A stretch of DNA of 17,394 bases from Embleya sp040605455 (lineage in GTDB: Bacteria; Actinomycetota; Actinomycetes; Streptomycetales; Streptomycetaceae). A model generated the notes under the pieces. It was not told the DNA's origin. It saw only the letters and a list, made by a program, of their open reading frames with translations, and made no database searches. This document shows, piece after piece, positions 5,860 to 13,740 of this stretch. Location: NCBI RefSeq assembly GCF_040605455.1, contig NZ_JBEXCV010000171.1:1-17394 (forward strand), written 5' to 3'. A program made the position numbers and the translations under genes. The first letter of the stretch is position 1, and every line of letters starts with the position of its first letter.

Positions 5860-7029
5860 GTGCGAGAGCAGGCATGGCAGAGGTTTCGTTCTTCCGGGCG
5901 GCCCCAAGGCCGTCGGCGCAAAGTCGTACCGACCGCAGCCGCGGTGGCCTTGGGCGTGCTGGCGATGGGTGTCCTGGCACCGCCCGCGGCATCCGCTGCC
6001 GCCGGGCCGGATACCGTCCGGCAGAGCCTGAGCGCGCTGGTGCGCACCGACGACCTGCCCGCCGGGCTGGCGAGCGTCAGGGACCGGGCGGGTCACACCC
6101 GTACCTACACCGCCGGGGTGGGCGATCGGGCCACCGGCGCGAAGGTGCCCAGGGACGGACAGGTGCGAATCGGCAGCAACACCAAGGCGTTCACCGCGGT
6201 GGTCGTGCTGCAACTGGTCGGCGAAGGCAGGATCGGCCTCGACGACAAGGTCGACACCCACCTGCCGGACCTCGTGCGCGGGGAGGGGATCGACGGTCGC
6301 CACATCACCGTCCGTCAACTCCTCCAGCAGACCAGCGGACTTCCCAACTACAGCAACTATCTCGGAGAGGAAGTCCGATACTTCGAACCGCGCGAACTCG
6401 TCGACATCGCCCTCCGGCACAAGGCCGACTTCGCACCCGGAACGCAATGGAAGTACAGCAACACGAACTACGTACTGGCCGGCCTGATCGTCGAGAAGGT
6501 CACCGGTCGACCCCTCGCCCAGGAGATGGACCGGCGCATCATCAAGCACATCGGGCTGCGCCACACCTACTTCCCCGCACCCGGTGACGCGACCATCCGA
6601 GAACCCCATCCCAAGGGCTACTACCGGGATTCGGCCGATGCGCCCTTGCAGGACATCACGGAAATCGACCCCTCCTGGGGCTGGGCGGCAGGTCAGCTGA
6701 TCTCCACCAACTCCGACCTCGACCGGTTCTACACCGCGCTCCTGTCCGGCCGCCTCCTCCCGGCGGCCCAACTCGCCCAGATGCGCACCACCGTCCCCGC
6801 CGAAGAAACCTTCGGCCGTGATGCCCGCTACGGACTCGGGCTCGTGAGCAAGCCACTTCCGTGCGGCGGCCTCTACTGGGGCCACGGCGGCAGCTTCCCG
6901 GGCTACGAGACCCGGGGCGGGGCCACCGACGACGGCCGCGCCGCCAACGTCGCGGTGACCATGCAGCTGAACGACCAGGCAGCCAGGGACCGCGTCGATG
7001 CTGTCGTGAACACGGCCCTGTGCCGCTGA
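5860..7029 (+). CDS. Secreted R61-like D-Ala-D-Ala carboxypeptidase / beta-lactamase-fold serine hydrolase
   Basis: The product (389 aa) has a basic N-terminus and a signal peptide (hydrophobic core about 23-44, likely cleavage after ASA near 46). The active-site motifs of the class C beta-lactamase/PBP4 fold follow: SNTK at 106-109 (nucleophile Ser106, Lys109), YSN at 199-201 within YSNTNYVLAGLIVEKVTG, and HGG at 342-344. The overall pattern, including the paired cysteines C335 and C388, closely follows the Streptomyces R61 DD-peptidase, which has HTG at the third motif. It should act outside the membrane on peptidoglycan stem peptides or related amides. The GTG at 5860 is preferred because AGGAG (5847-5851) precedes it by eight bases; an in-frame ATG at 5806 has no such site. 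A strong terminator follows. Confidence 0.88.
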   Translation: MREQAWQRFRSSGRPQGRRRKVVPTAAAVALGVLAMGVLAPPAASAAAGPDTVRQSLSALVRTDDLPAGLASVRDRAGHTRTYTAGVGDRATGAKVPRDGQVRIGSNTKAFTAVVVLQLVGEGRIGLDDKVDTHLPDLVRGEGIDGRHITVRQLLQQTSGLPNYSNYLGEEVRYFEPRELVDIALRHKADFAPGTQWKYSNTNYVLAGLIVEKVTGRPLAQEMDRRIIKHIGLRHTYFPAPGDATIREPHPKGYYRDSADAPLQDITEIDPSWGWAAGQLISTNSDLDRFYTALLSGRLLPAAQLAQMRTTVPAEETFGRDARYGLGLVSKPLPCGGLYWGHGGSFPGYETRGGATDDGRAANVAVTMQLNDQAARDRVDAVVNTALCR

Positions 7030-7041
7030 ACCGCACCTGAC

Positions 7042-7090
7042 AGGGACCGTCCGGCCGGGTGCGGTGACGCCCCCGGGCCGGACGGTCCCT
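7042..7090 (+). terminator. Strong intrinsic terminator after the serine hydrolase
   Basis: AGGGACCGTCCGGCC (7042-7056) and its exact reverse complement (7076-7090) form a 15-bp stem with a 19-nt loop, starting 12 bp after the stop codon. Confidence 0.85.
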
Positions 7091-7353
7091 CGTCGTCGGC
7101 CCCTCACGTCGCGGCCGGGGGCTTCACCCGCCGCCCTGTTCCACCCGAAATCCGCCGCCGACGCGGTGCCGGGTGGCATCCCTGGAGTGCTTGCCGCGGT
7201 GAGCCCCCCGATTCCACGGCCGGCGCCTGGAGCCCGGCGATCCCCGAGCGCGTGGTGTGCGAGTCGGGAACAGGGCATACAAGGGGAATCCGTCCACCGG
7301 GGAGCGCGAGGAAAGCCCACCCGAGAGTCCGAGGAAATGGAGAAGGGAGCCGA
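7091..7353. other. Intergenic region upstream of the FUSC gene
   Basis: No gene or RNA is recognised in these 263 bp. The last 100 bp are purine-rich (AAGGGGAAT, GAGGAAAGC, GAGGAAATGGAGAAGGGAG) and lead into the ribosome-binding site of the next gene. A GGGAAC at 7268-7273 has no partner at proper ECF spacing. Confidence 0.4.
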
Positions 7354-8673
7354 ATGCCGTCGGAAGTCGATCTCACCGCGGCGCTGTCCAAGGTCAAGGA
7401 AAGCGAAACCTCGCTGATCGCCCAGGTTCTGCGCACCACCGTGGCGGCGGTGACCTCCTACATCGCCGCGCTGTTCCTGGCCGGCGCCGACCCGCAGCCG
7501 ATCCTGGCGCCGCTCACGGCACTCCTGGTGGTCCAGGTCACCTCGTACGCGACCTTCACCACCGGCGCCCAGCGGGTGGCCAGCGTCGTCTTCGGGGTCC
7601 TGATCGCGGTGCTGTTCAGCGAGGCCGTCGGGCTCAACTGGTGGAGCCTGGCGCTGTTGCTGCTGGCCGCGCTCGGCCTGGGACACCTGATTCGGCTCGG
7701 CGACTCGATCAACGAGGTGGCGATCAGCGCGATGATCGTGCTCGGCGTCAGCCAAGTCGCGGACACCGCGTGGGACCGGGTCGCGGAGACCCTGATCGGC
7801 GCCGCCGTCGGCATGGTGTTCTCCCTGGTACTGGCGCCGCCCGTGCACGTGCGGCCCGCGAACGAGGCGGTGATGTCAGCCTTCGACGCACTGACCCGGC
7901 TCCTGGACACCATGGCCGGGGAACTCGACGACGACGTCGACTACGACCGGGCGCACGGCTGGCTGGAGGAGGCCCGCCGGATCGACCGGGACATCGTGCG
8001 GGTGGACGCGACGCTGTCCACCGCCGAGGAGGGCACCCGGCTCAACCCGCGCGGCCGGCGGGCCACCGTGCGGGTGCTCGCGCTGCGCAGCGGCCTGGAT
8101 ACCGCCGAGATCAGCGCGGTGGCCCTGCGCATGGTGTGCCGGGCGCTGGGCGGGCTGTACGCGCGGGGCGAACGCGGCGAACCGGCGTACACCGAGATCC
8201 CGTTGGCCACCGCGCAGTCGCTGCGCAGCCTGTTCCGCTCACTGGCCGCGCTGTTCGCGGCGTACGGCCACCTGGTCGTGCTGCACGGCCAGGACCGCCC
8301 GGAGGAGTCCGCCCTGGCCGAGGACAGACTGCGGGAACGGCTGACCGAGGCGGACGCGGACCGCTCGCGCACCGAGGCGATCCTGCTCGCCGACTCGATC
8401 GAGAACCCGGACCGCTGGGAGTTGTACGGCACCCTGCTGACCGCGGTCGACAAGCTCGTCGACGAGACCCGGCCGGCGGGCACCCCGGGCGACCTGGCAC
8501 AGCGGATCGACGAGCGCCGCCGGCGGCTCGCCGAGGAGCGCCGGCTGCGGGCCGCGGTCACCCGCCCCGGCCCGGCGATGCGCGAGCGCATCCGCCGGGT
8601 GGTGGCGCCCACCGATCGGCTGCTGCGGGTCCCGCGCAGGCTGCACCGACACACGCTGCGACGGCGCGGGTGA
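7354..8673 (+). CDS. FUSC/aromatic-acid-exporter-like membrane protein
   Basis: The product (439 aa) has about six hydrophobic segments in its first 165 residues (roughly 24-42, 50-68, 75-92, 96-112, 120-138 and 145-162), including PILAPLTALLVVQVTSY and the GAQRVASVVFGVLIAVLF block. A long charged helical cytoplasmic region follows and ends in an Arg-rich tail. This layout is typical of the FUSC/ArAE family (relatives of AaeB and YgaH-like exporters), proposed to export aromatic acids or other amphipathic compounds. The family normally has one or two such membrane halves; here only one is present, so a dimer is likely. The ATG at 7354 follows GAAGGGAG with a 4-5 nt spacer. The frame is open upstream without any better start. 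It appears monocistronic. Confidence 0.82.
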   Translation: MPSEVDLTAALSKVKESETSLIAQVLRTTVAAVTSYIAALFLAGADPQPILAPLTALLVVQVTSYATFTTGAQRVASVVFGVLIAVLFSEAVGLNWWSLALLLLAALGLGHLIRLGDSINEVAISAMIVLGVSQVADTAWDRVAETLIGAAVGMVFSLVLAPPVHVRPANEAVMSAFDALTRLLDTMAGELDDDVDYDRAHGWLEEARRIDRDIVRVDATLSTAEEGTRLNPRGRRATVRVLALRSGLDTAEISAVALRMVCRALGGLYARGERGEPAYTEIPLATAQSLRSLFRSLAALFAAYGHLVVLHGQDRPEESALAEDRLRERLTEADADRSRTEAILLADSIENPDRWELYGTLLTAVDKLVDETRPAGTPGDLAQRIDERRRRLAEERRLRAAVTRPGPAMRERIRRVVAPTDRLLRVPRRLHRHTLRRRG

Positions 8674-9140
8674 CGAATCCGGGCCGCCGCACCGCCGGCA
8701 CCCGGCGCGCGTCCTCGGACAGCCGGCCCGCTCGGATCGGTTGCGGCTTCCCGGTTGGCGACTCCCGCTCCGCCGAGAGCGAACCGACCTGCCCCCAGCC
8801 GGGATACGCACAGTCGGCCGCCGGCGACCGGTGGCCGGCCGGTGCGCGAGGCTCGCACCGGGCGACCCTGGACCCGACCTGAGCTCACCCCCGTGTACGA
8901 GCTCATGGCGAGCGGCCGACTGCCGGGTGCCCGGGGGCGGACCCGGCGAACCGCGGTGCGTCCAGCCAAGCAGCCGGGGCCCACCAGGGCATCCCGTCCC
9001 GGGTGGAGGGGTGGATCGAACCGATGCGGTAGTCGAGCCGAGCGGGTCAACCCTTGGAGTAGTCGCGGGCGGGCGCCGCCCTGGTCCGGGCCGCCGAGGC
9101 ACACGTACCCTGTGAGCCCCGAAGCCAAGGACCGGACACC
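8674..9140. other. 467-bp intergenic region without recognised gene
   Basis: Apart from the hairpins after the FUSC gene, I see no coding pattern, RNA gene or repeat that I can support. The final 35 bp contain TACCCT (9107-9112), a possible -10 box for the next gene. Confidence 0.5.
8693..8707 (+). terminator. Short GC hairpin after the FUSC gene
   Basis: CGCCGG and CCGGCG flank a CAC loop about 20 bp after the stop codon. A second weak hairpin (GGCCGCC at 8816-8822 with GGTGGCC at 8830-8836) lies downstream. Both are GC-only stems without a T-tract. Confidence 0.45.
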
Positions 9141-9896
9141 GTGCGGCACAGCCCCGAAGAACAGCTCATCCACACCGTCGCGGCAGCCGGCGAGCCCTTC
9201 AAGGTCGCCCTGGCCGGTGCCCGGGGCCTGCGTCGGCACGGCCTGTCGGACCGGGACAGCGACGGCATCGACTTCGCCCTCGCGGCCCGCGACGCCAAGA
9301 GGCTCACCGCCGCCCGCACCGCGATCGCCGCGGCCCTGACCGAGCAGGGTTGCCGCGTCATCGTCGACGGCAGGGCCGCCGGCAAGGCGTTCGTGCGGAT
9401 GAGCGTGCGGCCGGCCGGGGCCGAACACGGCACGCCACTCACCGTGCACGTCGCGCCCCGCACCCACGAGCCCGCCGTCGTGGCCGGCGTCCCGGTGCTG
9501 CATCCCGACGACCTCGCCGCGGCCAAGCTGGTCACCCTCGCGCTGCGCTCGGAAGTACGGGACGTCTTCGACGTCTTCGCGCTCGCCGATGGCTACCACG
9601 TCGACCGGCTGCTCGATCTGGCCCTGGCACACGATCCGGAGTTGCGTGCCGAGGACTTCCTGACCGCGTTCAAACACGTCACCGAGCGCGAGGATGTCGA
9701 GTTCACCCGGTTCGGCGCGCCGGCCGCGCGGATCGCCGCCGTCCGCGCCTGGTTCCAGGACGGGTTCACCGAGCTCTCCGCCCGGCACAGCCGACCGATC
9801 GCCGCCGCGCTGGACCCGAAGGTGGCGGCCAGGCTGGCGGCGCTGGCGGGGTCGGCGGCCCCGGCGGAACCACCGCCCGGCAGCGCACCCGGGTGA
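9141..9896 (+). CDS. Orphan AbiEii/AbiGii-like nucleotidyltransferase-fold protein
   Basis: The product (251 aa) resembles the AbiEii/AbiGii toxin-type nucleotidyltransferase family. The signature region is FKVALAGARGLRRHGLSDRD, then SDGIDFAL (about 20-47), followed by the downstream block VPVLHPDDLAAAKLVTLALR and a DVFDVFAL stretch, which match the family's later helices. Active members carry GG in the first motif and DxD in the second; here these read AG and G-I-D, with an Asp displaced by one position (D41, D44), so nucleotide-transfer activity is uncertain. The GTG at 9141 follows an AAGG at 9127-9130, a weak site. No AbiEi-like antitoxin lies beside it, so this is not a recognisable type IV toxin-antitoxin pair. 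The C-terminus is a low-complexity Ala/Pro tail. Confidence 0.7.
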   Translation: MRHSPEEQLIHTVAAAGEPFKVALAGARGLRRHGLSDRDSDGIDFALAARDAKRLTAARTAIAAALTEQGCRVIVDGRAAGKAFVRMSVRPAGAEHGTPLTVHVAPRTHEPAVVAGVPVLHPDDLAAAKLVTLALRSEVRDVFDVFALADGYHVDRLLDLALAHDPELRAEDFLTAFKHVTEREDVEFTRFGAPAARIAAVRAWFQDGFTELSARHSRPIAAALDPKVAARLAALAGSAAPAEPPPGSAPG

Positions 9897-9927
9897 CCCG
9901 GGCCGCCGCCCTCGCCACGTCGGTCGA

Positions 9928-10154
9928 TCAGCGCCGCCCGCCGGGCGTGACCAGGCCGGTCTCGTAGGCCAACACCACCGCCTGGGCCCGGCTGGGCAGG
10001 TTCAAACTTGGCCAGTGCACGGTTGAAATGGGTCTTGACCGTCGACTCGTGCTTCCCCGACCACCTCGATCCCCGGGGCCGCCCCGTAATAACGCGGCCA
10101 GTCCAGTCCCGCCCGGATCAAGACTTGGTCGTCGACCACCAATACCTTGGTCAC
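9928..10154 (-). pseudogene. Internally deleted, frameshifted NarL-type response regulator
   Basis: From a GTG at 10154 the minus strand encodes a receiver N-terminus, VTKVLVVDDQVLIRAGL, followed after a scrambled stretch by APGIEVVGEA. The scrambled stretch contains a GGACTGGACT duplication. At about 10050-10058 the sequence jumps, in another frame, to ESTVKTHFNRALAK, the recognition helix of the LuxR-type output domain. After one more frameshift it ends LPSRAQAVVLAYETGLVTPG before a TGA at 9928-9930. Receiver and output ends are therefore both present, but about 110-120 codons between them are missing. A GGAAGGA site remains before the GTG. Confidence 0.85.
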
Positions 10155-10378
10155 CCCGTCGTTCCTTCCGTCACGTCGGTGCAAGGCGGCCTTGACGTCC
10201 CCCGCGTTCCCGGCGGACTCGGCCGGGATCGGCAGGACGAGGCCGACCTCGAATCCCCCATCGGGTCGCCGTCCCGCAACGAGCGTCCCGCCGTAGAGCT
10301 GGCGCGCTCGGACATGCCTATCAACCCGTGCGCCGCCACCCACACATGTGCCTACCGCTGCCTACCACGCTGGTTGTA
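10155..10378 (-). pseudogene. C-terminal remnant of a sensor histidine kinase
   Basis: Reading the minus strand upstream of the response-regulator remnant gives HGLIGMSERA and, after a one-base shift, LYGGTLVAGRRPDGGFEVGL then VLPIPAE. This is the end of a NarX/DegS-type HATPase domain (normally GHGLIGMRERARLYGGTL). The rest of the kinase is gone; sequence before about 10345 no longer reads as kinase. Kinase followed by regulator is the usual order, so this was once an operon. Confidence 0.82.
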
Positions 10379-10553
10379 GATCGCCATGGCGCCGGTTCCT
10401 CTGGCGCCGACCGACCGCCCCGGCACGGATGTGCAGGGATCGCGCCGTGCTTTGGCAGATGTTGCCGTCGTGGTCGCGGCCTGCACAGCATGTACTGAAC
10501 ACCGATCGTCCGTCCCGGACGGGCCGGGCAGTACGCGTGTCGAGGGGTGTGCC
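10379..10553. other. Leader region of the MoxR-VWA-XdhC operon
   Basis: The gap separates the kinase remnant from the operon start. It contains an odd palindrome CCGTCC-C-GGACGG within the sequence CGTCCGTCCCGGACGGG, which could be an operator. I cannot assign a promoter with confidence. Confidence 0.35.
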
Positions 10554-11456
10554 GTGGCGGAGGCGTGGTGGGACGGCGATGACGTCGACGGGCCCGAGGC
10601 CGTGGTCGCCCGGCTGGACGGCGTGGACTACCTGGCCGGGGACGGCATCGGCACCGCCGCCTGGCTCGCACTGCGGATGGGCCGGCCGCTGCTGGTCGAG
10701 GGCGAGCCCGGGGTGGGCAAGACCGCACTCGCCCAGGCCCTGTCGGACGCGTTTCGCGTACCGCTGTTCCGACTCCAGTGCTACGAGGGCCTGGACGCCT
10801 CGCAGGCGCTCTACGACTGGGACTTCCCGCGCCAGATGTTGCATCTGCGGGCGGCCGGCGCGGCGGGCGAGACCGATGCCGCCACCTTGGAGGCCGGCTT
10901 GTACGACCGGCGCTACCTGATCGCCCGGCCGGTACTGCGGGCGATCGAGGCGGCACCGGCGGTGCTGCTCGTGGACGAGGTGGATCGGGCCGACGACGAA
11001 TTCGACGCGTTCCTGCTGGAGGTGCTGTCCGACTTCGCGGTGACCGTGCCCGAGCTGGGCCGGATCGCCGCGAAGGTGCCGCCGCTGGTGGTGTTGACCT
11101 CCAACCGCACCCGCGAACTGCACGACGCGCTCAAGCGGCGCTGCCTCTACCACTGGCTCGACCACCCCGACCACGCGCACGAGGTGGCGATCGTGCGCCG
11201 CCGGTTGCCCGAGGTCAGCGCCCGTCTGGCCGAGGACGTGGTCCGCGCCGTCGGCCGGCTGCGCGGGGCCGACCTGGTCAAGCCGCCCGGCGTGTCCGAG
11301 ACGCTGGACTGGGCCTGCGCGCTGCTCGTGCTGGGCGTGCGCGACCTGGACCCGGACAGCGCGGCACGCACCCTCGGCACGGTGCTCAAGCATCGCGAGG
11401 ACCTGGACGGCATCCGCACGGCCGGGCTCGACCGGCTGCTCGCGGCGGGCGACTGA
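10554..11456 (+). CDS. MoxR-family AAA+ ATPase, CoxD type
   Basis: The product (300 aa) is a MoxR-type AAA+ ATPase. It has Walker A GEPGVGKT at 50-57, the family-specific LQCYEGLDASQALYDWDF block (about 74-91), Walker B VLLVDEVDRAD (137-147) and sensor 1 LTSN (181-184) before RELHDALKRRC. The C-terminal lid follows. The RLQCYEGLD block and the next gene mark it as the CoxD branch, chaperones thought to remodel Mo-hydroxylase active sites (CO dehydrogenase and xanthine dehydrogenase family). The GTG at 10554 is chosen because GAGGGG (10542-10547) precedes it at good distance and the homologous part begins here. The frame is open upstream, but that part is unlike the family. One base separates it from the VWA gene. 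Confidence 0.88.
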   Translation: MAEAWWDGDDVDGPEAVVARLDGVDYLAGDGIGTAAWLALRMGRPLLVEGEPGVGKTALAQALSDAFRVPLFRLQCYEGLDASQALYDWDFPRQMLHLRAAGAAGETDAATLEAGLYDRRYLIARPVLRAIEAAPAVLLVDEVDRADDEFDAFLLEVLSDFAVTVPELGRIAAKVPPLVVLTSNRTRELHDALKRRCLYHWLDHPDHAHEVAIVRRRLPEVSARLAEDVVRAVGRLRGADLVKPPGVSETLDWACALLVLGVRDLDPDSAARTLGTVLKHREDLDGIRTAGLDRLLAAGD

Positions 11457-11457
11457 G

Positions 11458-12624
11458 ATGGCCGGGCGCAGCCCGCTCGACGCCGCCACGGTGCGTGCCG
11501 CCACCGCCGCGCCGACGCGCCGCGACGGGGTGGAGACGCTGGTCGCCTTCGCCCGTACCGTGCGGGCCGCCGGTGTCGCGGCCGACCCGGGACGGGTGCA
11601 GGTCTTCCTGGCCGCCGCGGCCGAGCTGGGCGCCGACGAGCGGGCGGGCACGTACTGGGCGGGCCGGCTCGCGCTGTGCTCGGACGCGCGGGAACTGGCC
11701 CGCTACGACGCCGCTTTCACCGCGTACTTCGGCTGCGAACAACCCCCGCCGGGCCGCCGTCGGCCTGCCGTGGACATCGAGCGCGCGGTGGGCCTGCCTG
11801 GCACCGACCGGGCCCCGGAGGCCGGCGAAGCCGAGCGCGAACCCCGGGTCGCCGCGGCCGATCGCACCGAGATCCTGCGCCGGCGCGACATCGCCGCGCT
11901 GGATCCGGCCGCGCGCGCCGAGCTGCGCCGCCTGCTCGCGCTGCTGCGCCCGGCCGCGCCGATGCGCCGCACCCGGCGTCGGCGGCCGGCCCGGCACGGC
12001 CGGATCGACCGCACCCGCACGGTGCGCGCGGCACTGCGGACCGGCGAGATGGACCGGCTGCGCCACACCGAGCGGGTTGTGCGGCCGCGCCGCCTGGTGC
12101 TGTTGCTCGACGTCAGCGGCTCGATGGCGCCGTACGCGGACGCGCTGCTGCGCCTGGGTCACGCCGCGGTTCGCCGGCGCCGCGGTGCCGAGGTGTTCAC
12201 CATCGGTACCCGGCTGACCCGGATCAGCCGCGAGTTGGGCCACACCGACCCGGATCGGGCGCTGGCCGCCGCGTCCGCCGTGGTGCCCGACTTCAGCGGC
12301 GGCACCCGGCTCGGCGATCAGCTGCACGCCTTCCTGGACGGCTGGGGCCGGCGCGGCGTGGCCCGCGGCGCGGTGGTGGTGATCGCCTCCGACGGGTGGG
12401 AACGCGGTGATCCGGACCGGCTCGCGGTGGGCATGGCCCGGCTGCATCGGCTCGCCCATCGGGTGATCTGGGTCAATCCGCACCGGGCCCGGGAGGGGTA
12501 TCAACCTCTTGCGGGCGGTATGGCCGCGGCCCTGCCGTACGTTGACGACTTTGTCGCCGGGCACAGCCTGGCGGCGCTGGAGGAATTGTGTGCACTGCTG
12601 GTCGACGAGCGACGGACCGGGTGA
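11458..12624 (+). CDS. VWA-domain protein, CoxE type
   Basis: The product (388 aa) has a helical N-terminal half (about 1-135) and an Arg/Ala-rich linker (about 155-190). A von Willebrand A domain follows with a full MIDAS: DVSGS at 218-222, Thr283 in GGTRLGD and Asp312 in ASDGWERGD. VWA proteins of the CoxE family act as partners of MoxR/CoxD ATPases, binding the target protein through the metal site. The gene starts one base after the ATPase stop and ends six bases before the XdhC start, so all three are co-transcribed and probably translationally coupled. WVNPHRAREGYQPLAGGMAA near the end is a conserved CoxE block and supports the assignment. Confidence 0.88.
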   Translation: MAGRSPLDAATVRAATAAPTRRDGVETLVAFARTVRAAGVAADPGRVQVFLAAAAELGADERAGTYWAGRLALCSDARELARYDAAFTAYFGCEQPPPGRRRPAVDIERAVGLPGTDRAPEAGEAEREPRVAAADRTEILRRRDIAALDPAARAELRRLLALLRPAAPMRRTRRRRPARHGRIDRTRTVRAALRTGEMDRLRHTERVVRPRRLVLLLDVSGSMAPYADALLRLGHAAVRRRRGAEVFTIGTRLTRISRELGHTDPDRALAAASAVVPDFSGGTRLGDQLHAFLDGWGRRGVARGAVVVIASDGWERGDPDRLAVGMARLHRLAHRVIWVNPHRAREGYQPLAGGMAAALPYVDDFVAGHSLAALEELCALLVDERRTG

Positions 12625-12630
12625 ACGACG

Positions 12631-13740
12631 ATGCGTGAACTGCTCGACCGGCTGGAGGCGTGGTATCGGGACGGGCGCACCTTCGCGCTGGCCACGGTGG
12701 TGTCCACGCTGCGCAGTGCCCCGCGCGACGCGGGCGCGGTGATGGCGGTGTCCGCCGACGGTGTGGCGCTGGGCAGCGTGTCCGGCGGCTGCGTCGAGGG
12801 CGCGGTGTACGAGTTGGCGCTGGAGGTCATCGCGGAGGGCCGGCCGCGCACCGCCGCCTACGGGATCAGCGACGACGACGCGCTGATGGTGGGCCTGACC
12901 TGCGGTGGCACGCTGGAGGTCTACGTCGAGCCGGTCGACCCGGTGCACTATCCGGAGTTTCCCGAGCTGATCGCCGCGCTGCGCGAGGGTCGGCCGCTCG
13001 CGGTCGCGACCGTGGTCGCCACGCCCGACGCGGATCGGCTCGGCACCCGGGTGGTGGTCGGTCCGGACCCGGAGGCGGCCGGCGACGAGGAAAGCGGCCC
13101 GTTCGTGGTCGCGCTGCGCGAGCTCCTCGCGGCCGACCGGACCACGCTGGTCCGGGCGGACGGCGAGGCACCGGTCCCGGTCGAGGCGCTGGGCGTGCGG
13201 CAGGACGAGATCGTCTTCGTGCGCTCGTACGTGCCGCGTCCGCGCCTGCTGGTCTTCGGCTCCAACGACTACGCGGTGGCCATGGCCCGGATGGGCGCGT
13301 TGGCCGGGTTCCGGGTAACCGTATGCGACGCGCGCCCGGTGTTCGCGACGGCGGAGCGTTTTCCGGACGTCGACGAGCTGGTGGTGGACTGGCCCGACCG
13401 CTACCTGGCGGGCACCCGGGTGGACGGGCGCACGGCGGTGTGCGTGCTCACCCACGATCCCAAGTTCGACGTGCCGGTACTGGTCCGGGCATTGCGGCTG
13501 CCGGTCGCCTACGTCGGCGCGATGGGCAGCCGACGTGCGCACGCGGACCGGCTGATCCGGCTGCGCGAGGCGGGCGTGACCGAGGCCGAGCTGACACTGC
13601 TGCACTCTCCGATCGGCCTGGACCTGGGTGCGCGCACCCCGCAGGAGACCGCGATCGCGGTGCTCGCCGAGATCATCCAGGCCCGGCACGGCGGCTCCGC
13701 GCGCCCGCTGTCACTCACCGACGGTCGCATCCACCGCTGA
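12631..13740 (+). CDS. xdhC: XdhC/CoxI family molybdenum-cofactor sulfuration and insertion factor
   Basis: The product (369 aa) has the two XdhC domains. The N-terminal XdhC/CoxI domain contains the conserved cysteines C54 (SGGCVEG) and C91 (LTCGG). The C-terminal Rossmann-like domain begins around RPRLLVFGSNDYAVAMARM (about 204-222) and includes VTVCDARP, LTHDPKFDVP, YVGAMGSRRAHADR and LHSPIGLDLGARTPQETAIA. XdhC binds molybdenum cofactor, promotes its sulfuration and hands it to xanthine dehydrogenase-type enzymes. Location after CoxD- and CoxE-like genes fits a complete maturation cassette. The Rossmann glycine motif is GSND here rather than the common GAxD form. The ATG at 12631 lacks a strong ribosome-binding site, consistent with coupling to the VWA stop six bases upstream. 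Its stop codon lies inside the first copy of a 15-bp tandem repeat. Confidence 0.92.
   Translation: MRELLDRLEAWYRDGRTFALATVVSTLRSAPRDAGAVMAVSADGVALGSVSGGCVEGAVYELALEVIAEGRPRTAAYGISDDDALMVGLTCGGTLEVYVEPVDPVHYPEFPELIAALREGRPLAVATVVATPDADRLGTRVVVGPDPEAAGDEESGPFVVALRELLAADRTTLVRADGEAPVPVEALGVRQDEIVFVRSYVPRPRLLVFGSNDYAVAMARMGALAGFRVTVCDARPVFATAERFPDVDELVVDWPDRYLAGTRVDGRTAVCVLTHDPKFDVPVLVRALRLPVAYVGAMGSRRAHADRLIRLREAGVTEAELTLLHSPIGLDLGARTPQETAIAVLAEIIQARHGGSARPLSLTDGRIHR

Noticed and set aside
3996..6587. An 863-codon plus-strand open frame.
   Set aside because: It runs antisense through the phosphatase and ABM genes and out of frame into the serine hydrolase; it has no coherent domains.
7268..7290. 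Possible ECF-type promoter GGGAAC...CGTC before the FUSC gene.
   Set aside because: The distance between the two elements (about 19 bases from AAC to CGTC) is longer than usual, and there is no matching evidence elsewhere in the window.
5755..7848. A 697-codon minus-strand open frame across the serine hydrolase and the FUSC start.
   Set aside because: It crosses two genes and a strong terminator and shows no family motif; it is antisense of real coding sequence.
9013..9022. GGATCGAACC, which on the minus strand reads like a tRNA T-loop (GGTTCGATCC).
   Set aside because: Only two base pairs support the T-stem, and no acceptor stem, anticodon arm or D-loop can be folded around it.
11386..13689. 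A 767-codon open frame on the minus strand opposite the MoxR-VWA-XdhC operon.
   Set aside because: It is an antisense shadow produced by GC-rich codons. It spans three well-supported genes and has an Arg/His/Gln-rich composition without domain motifs.
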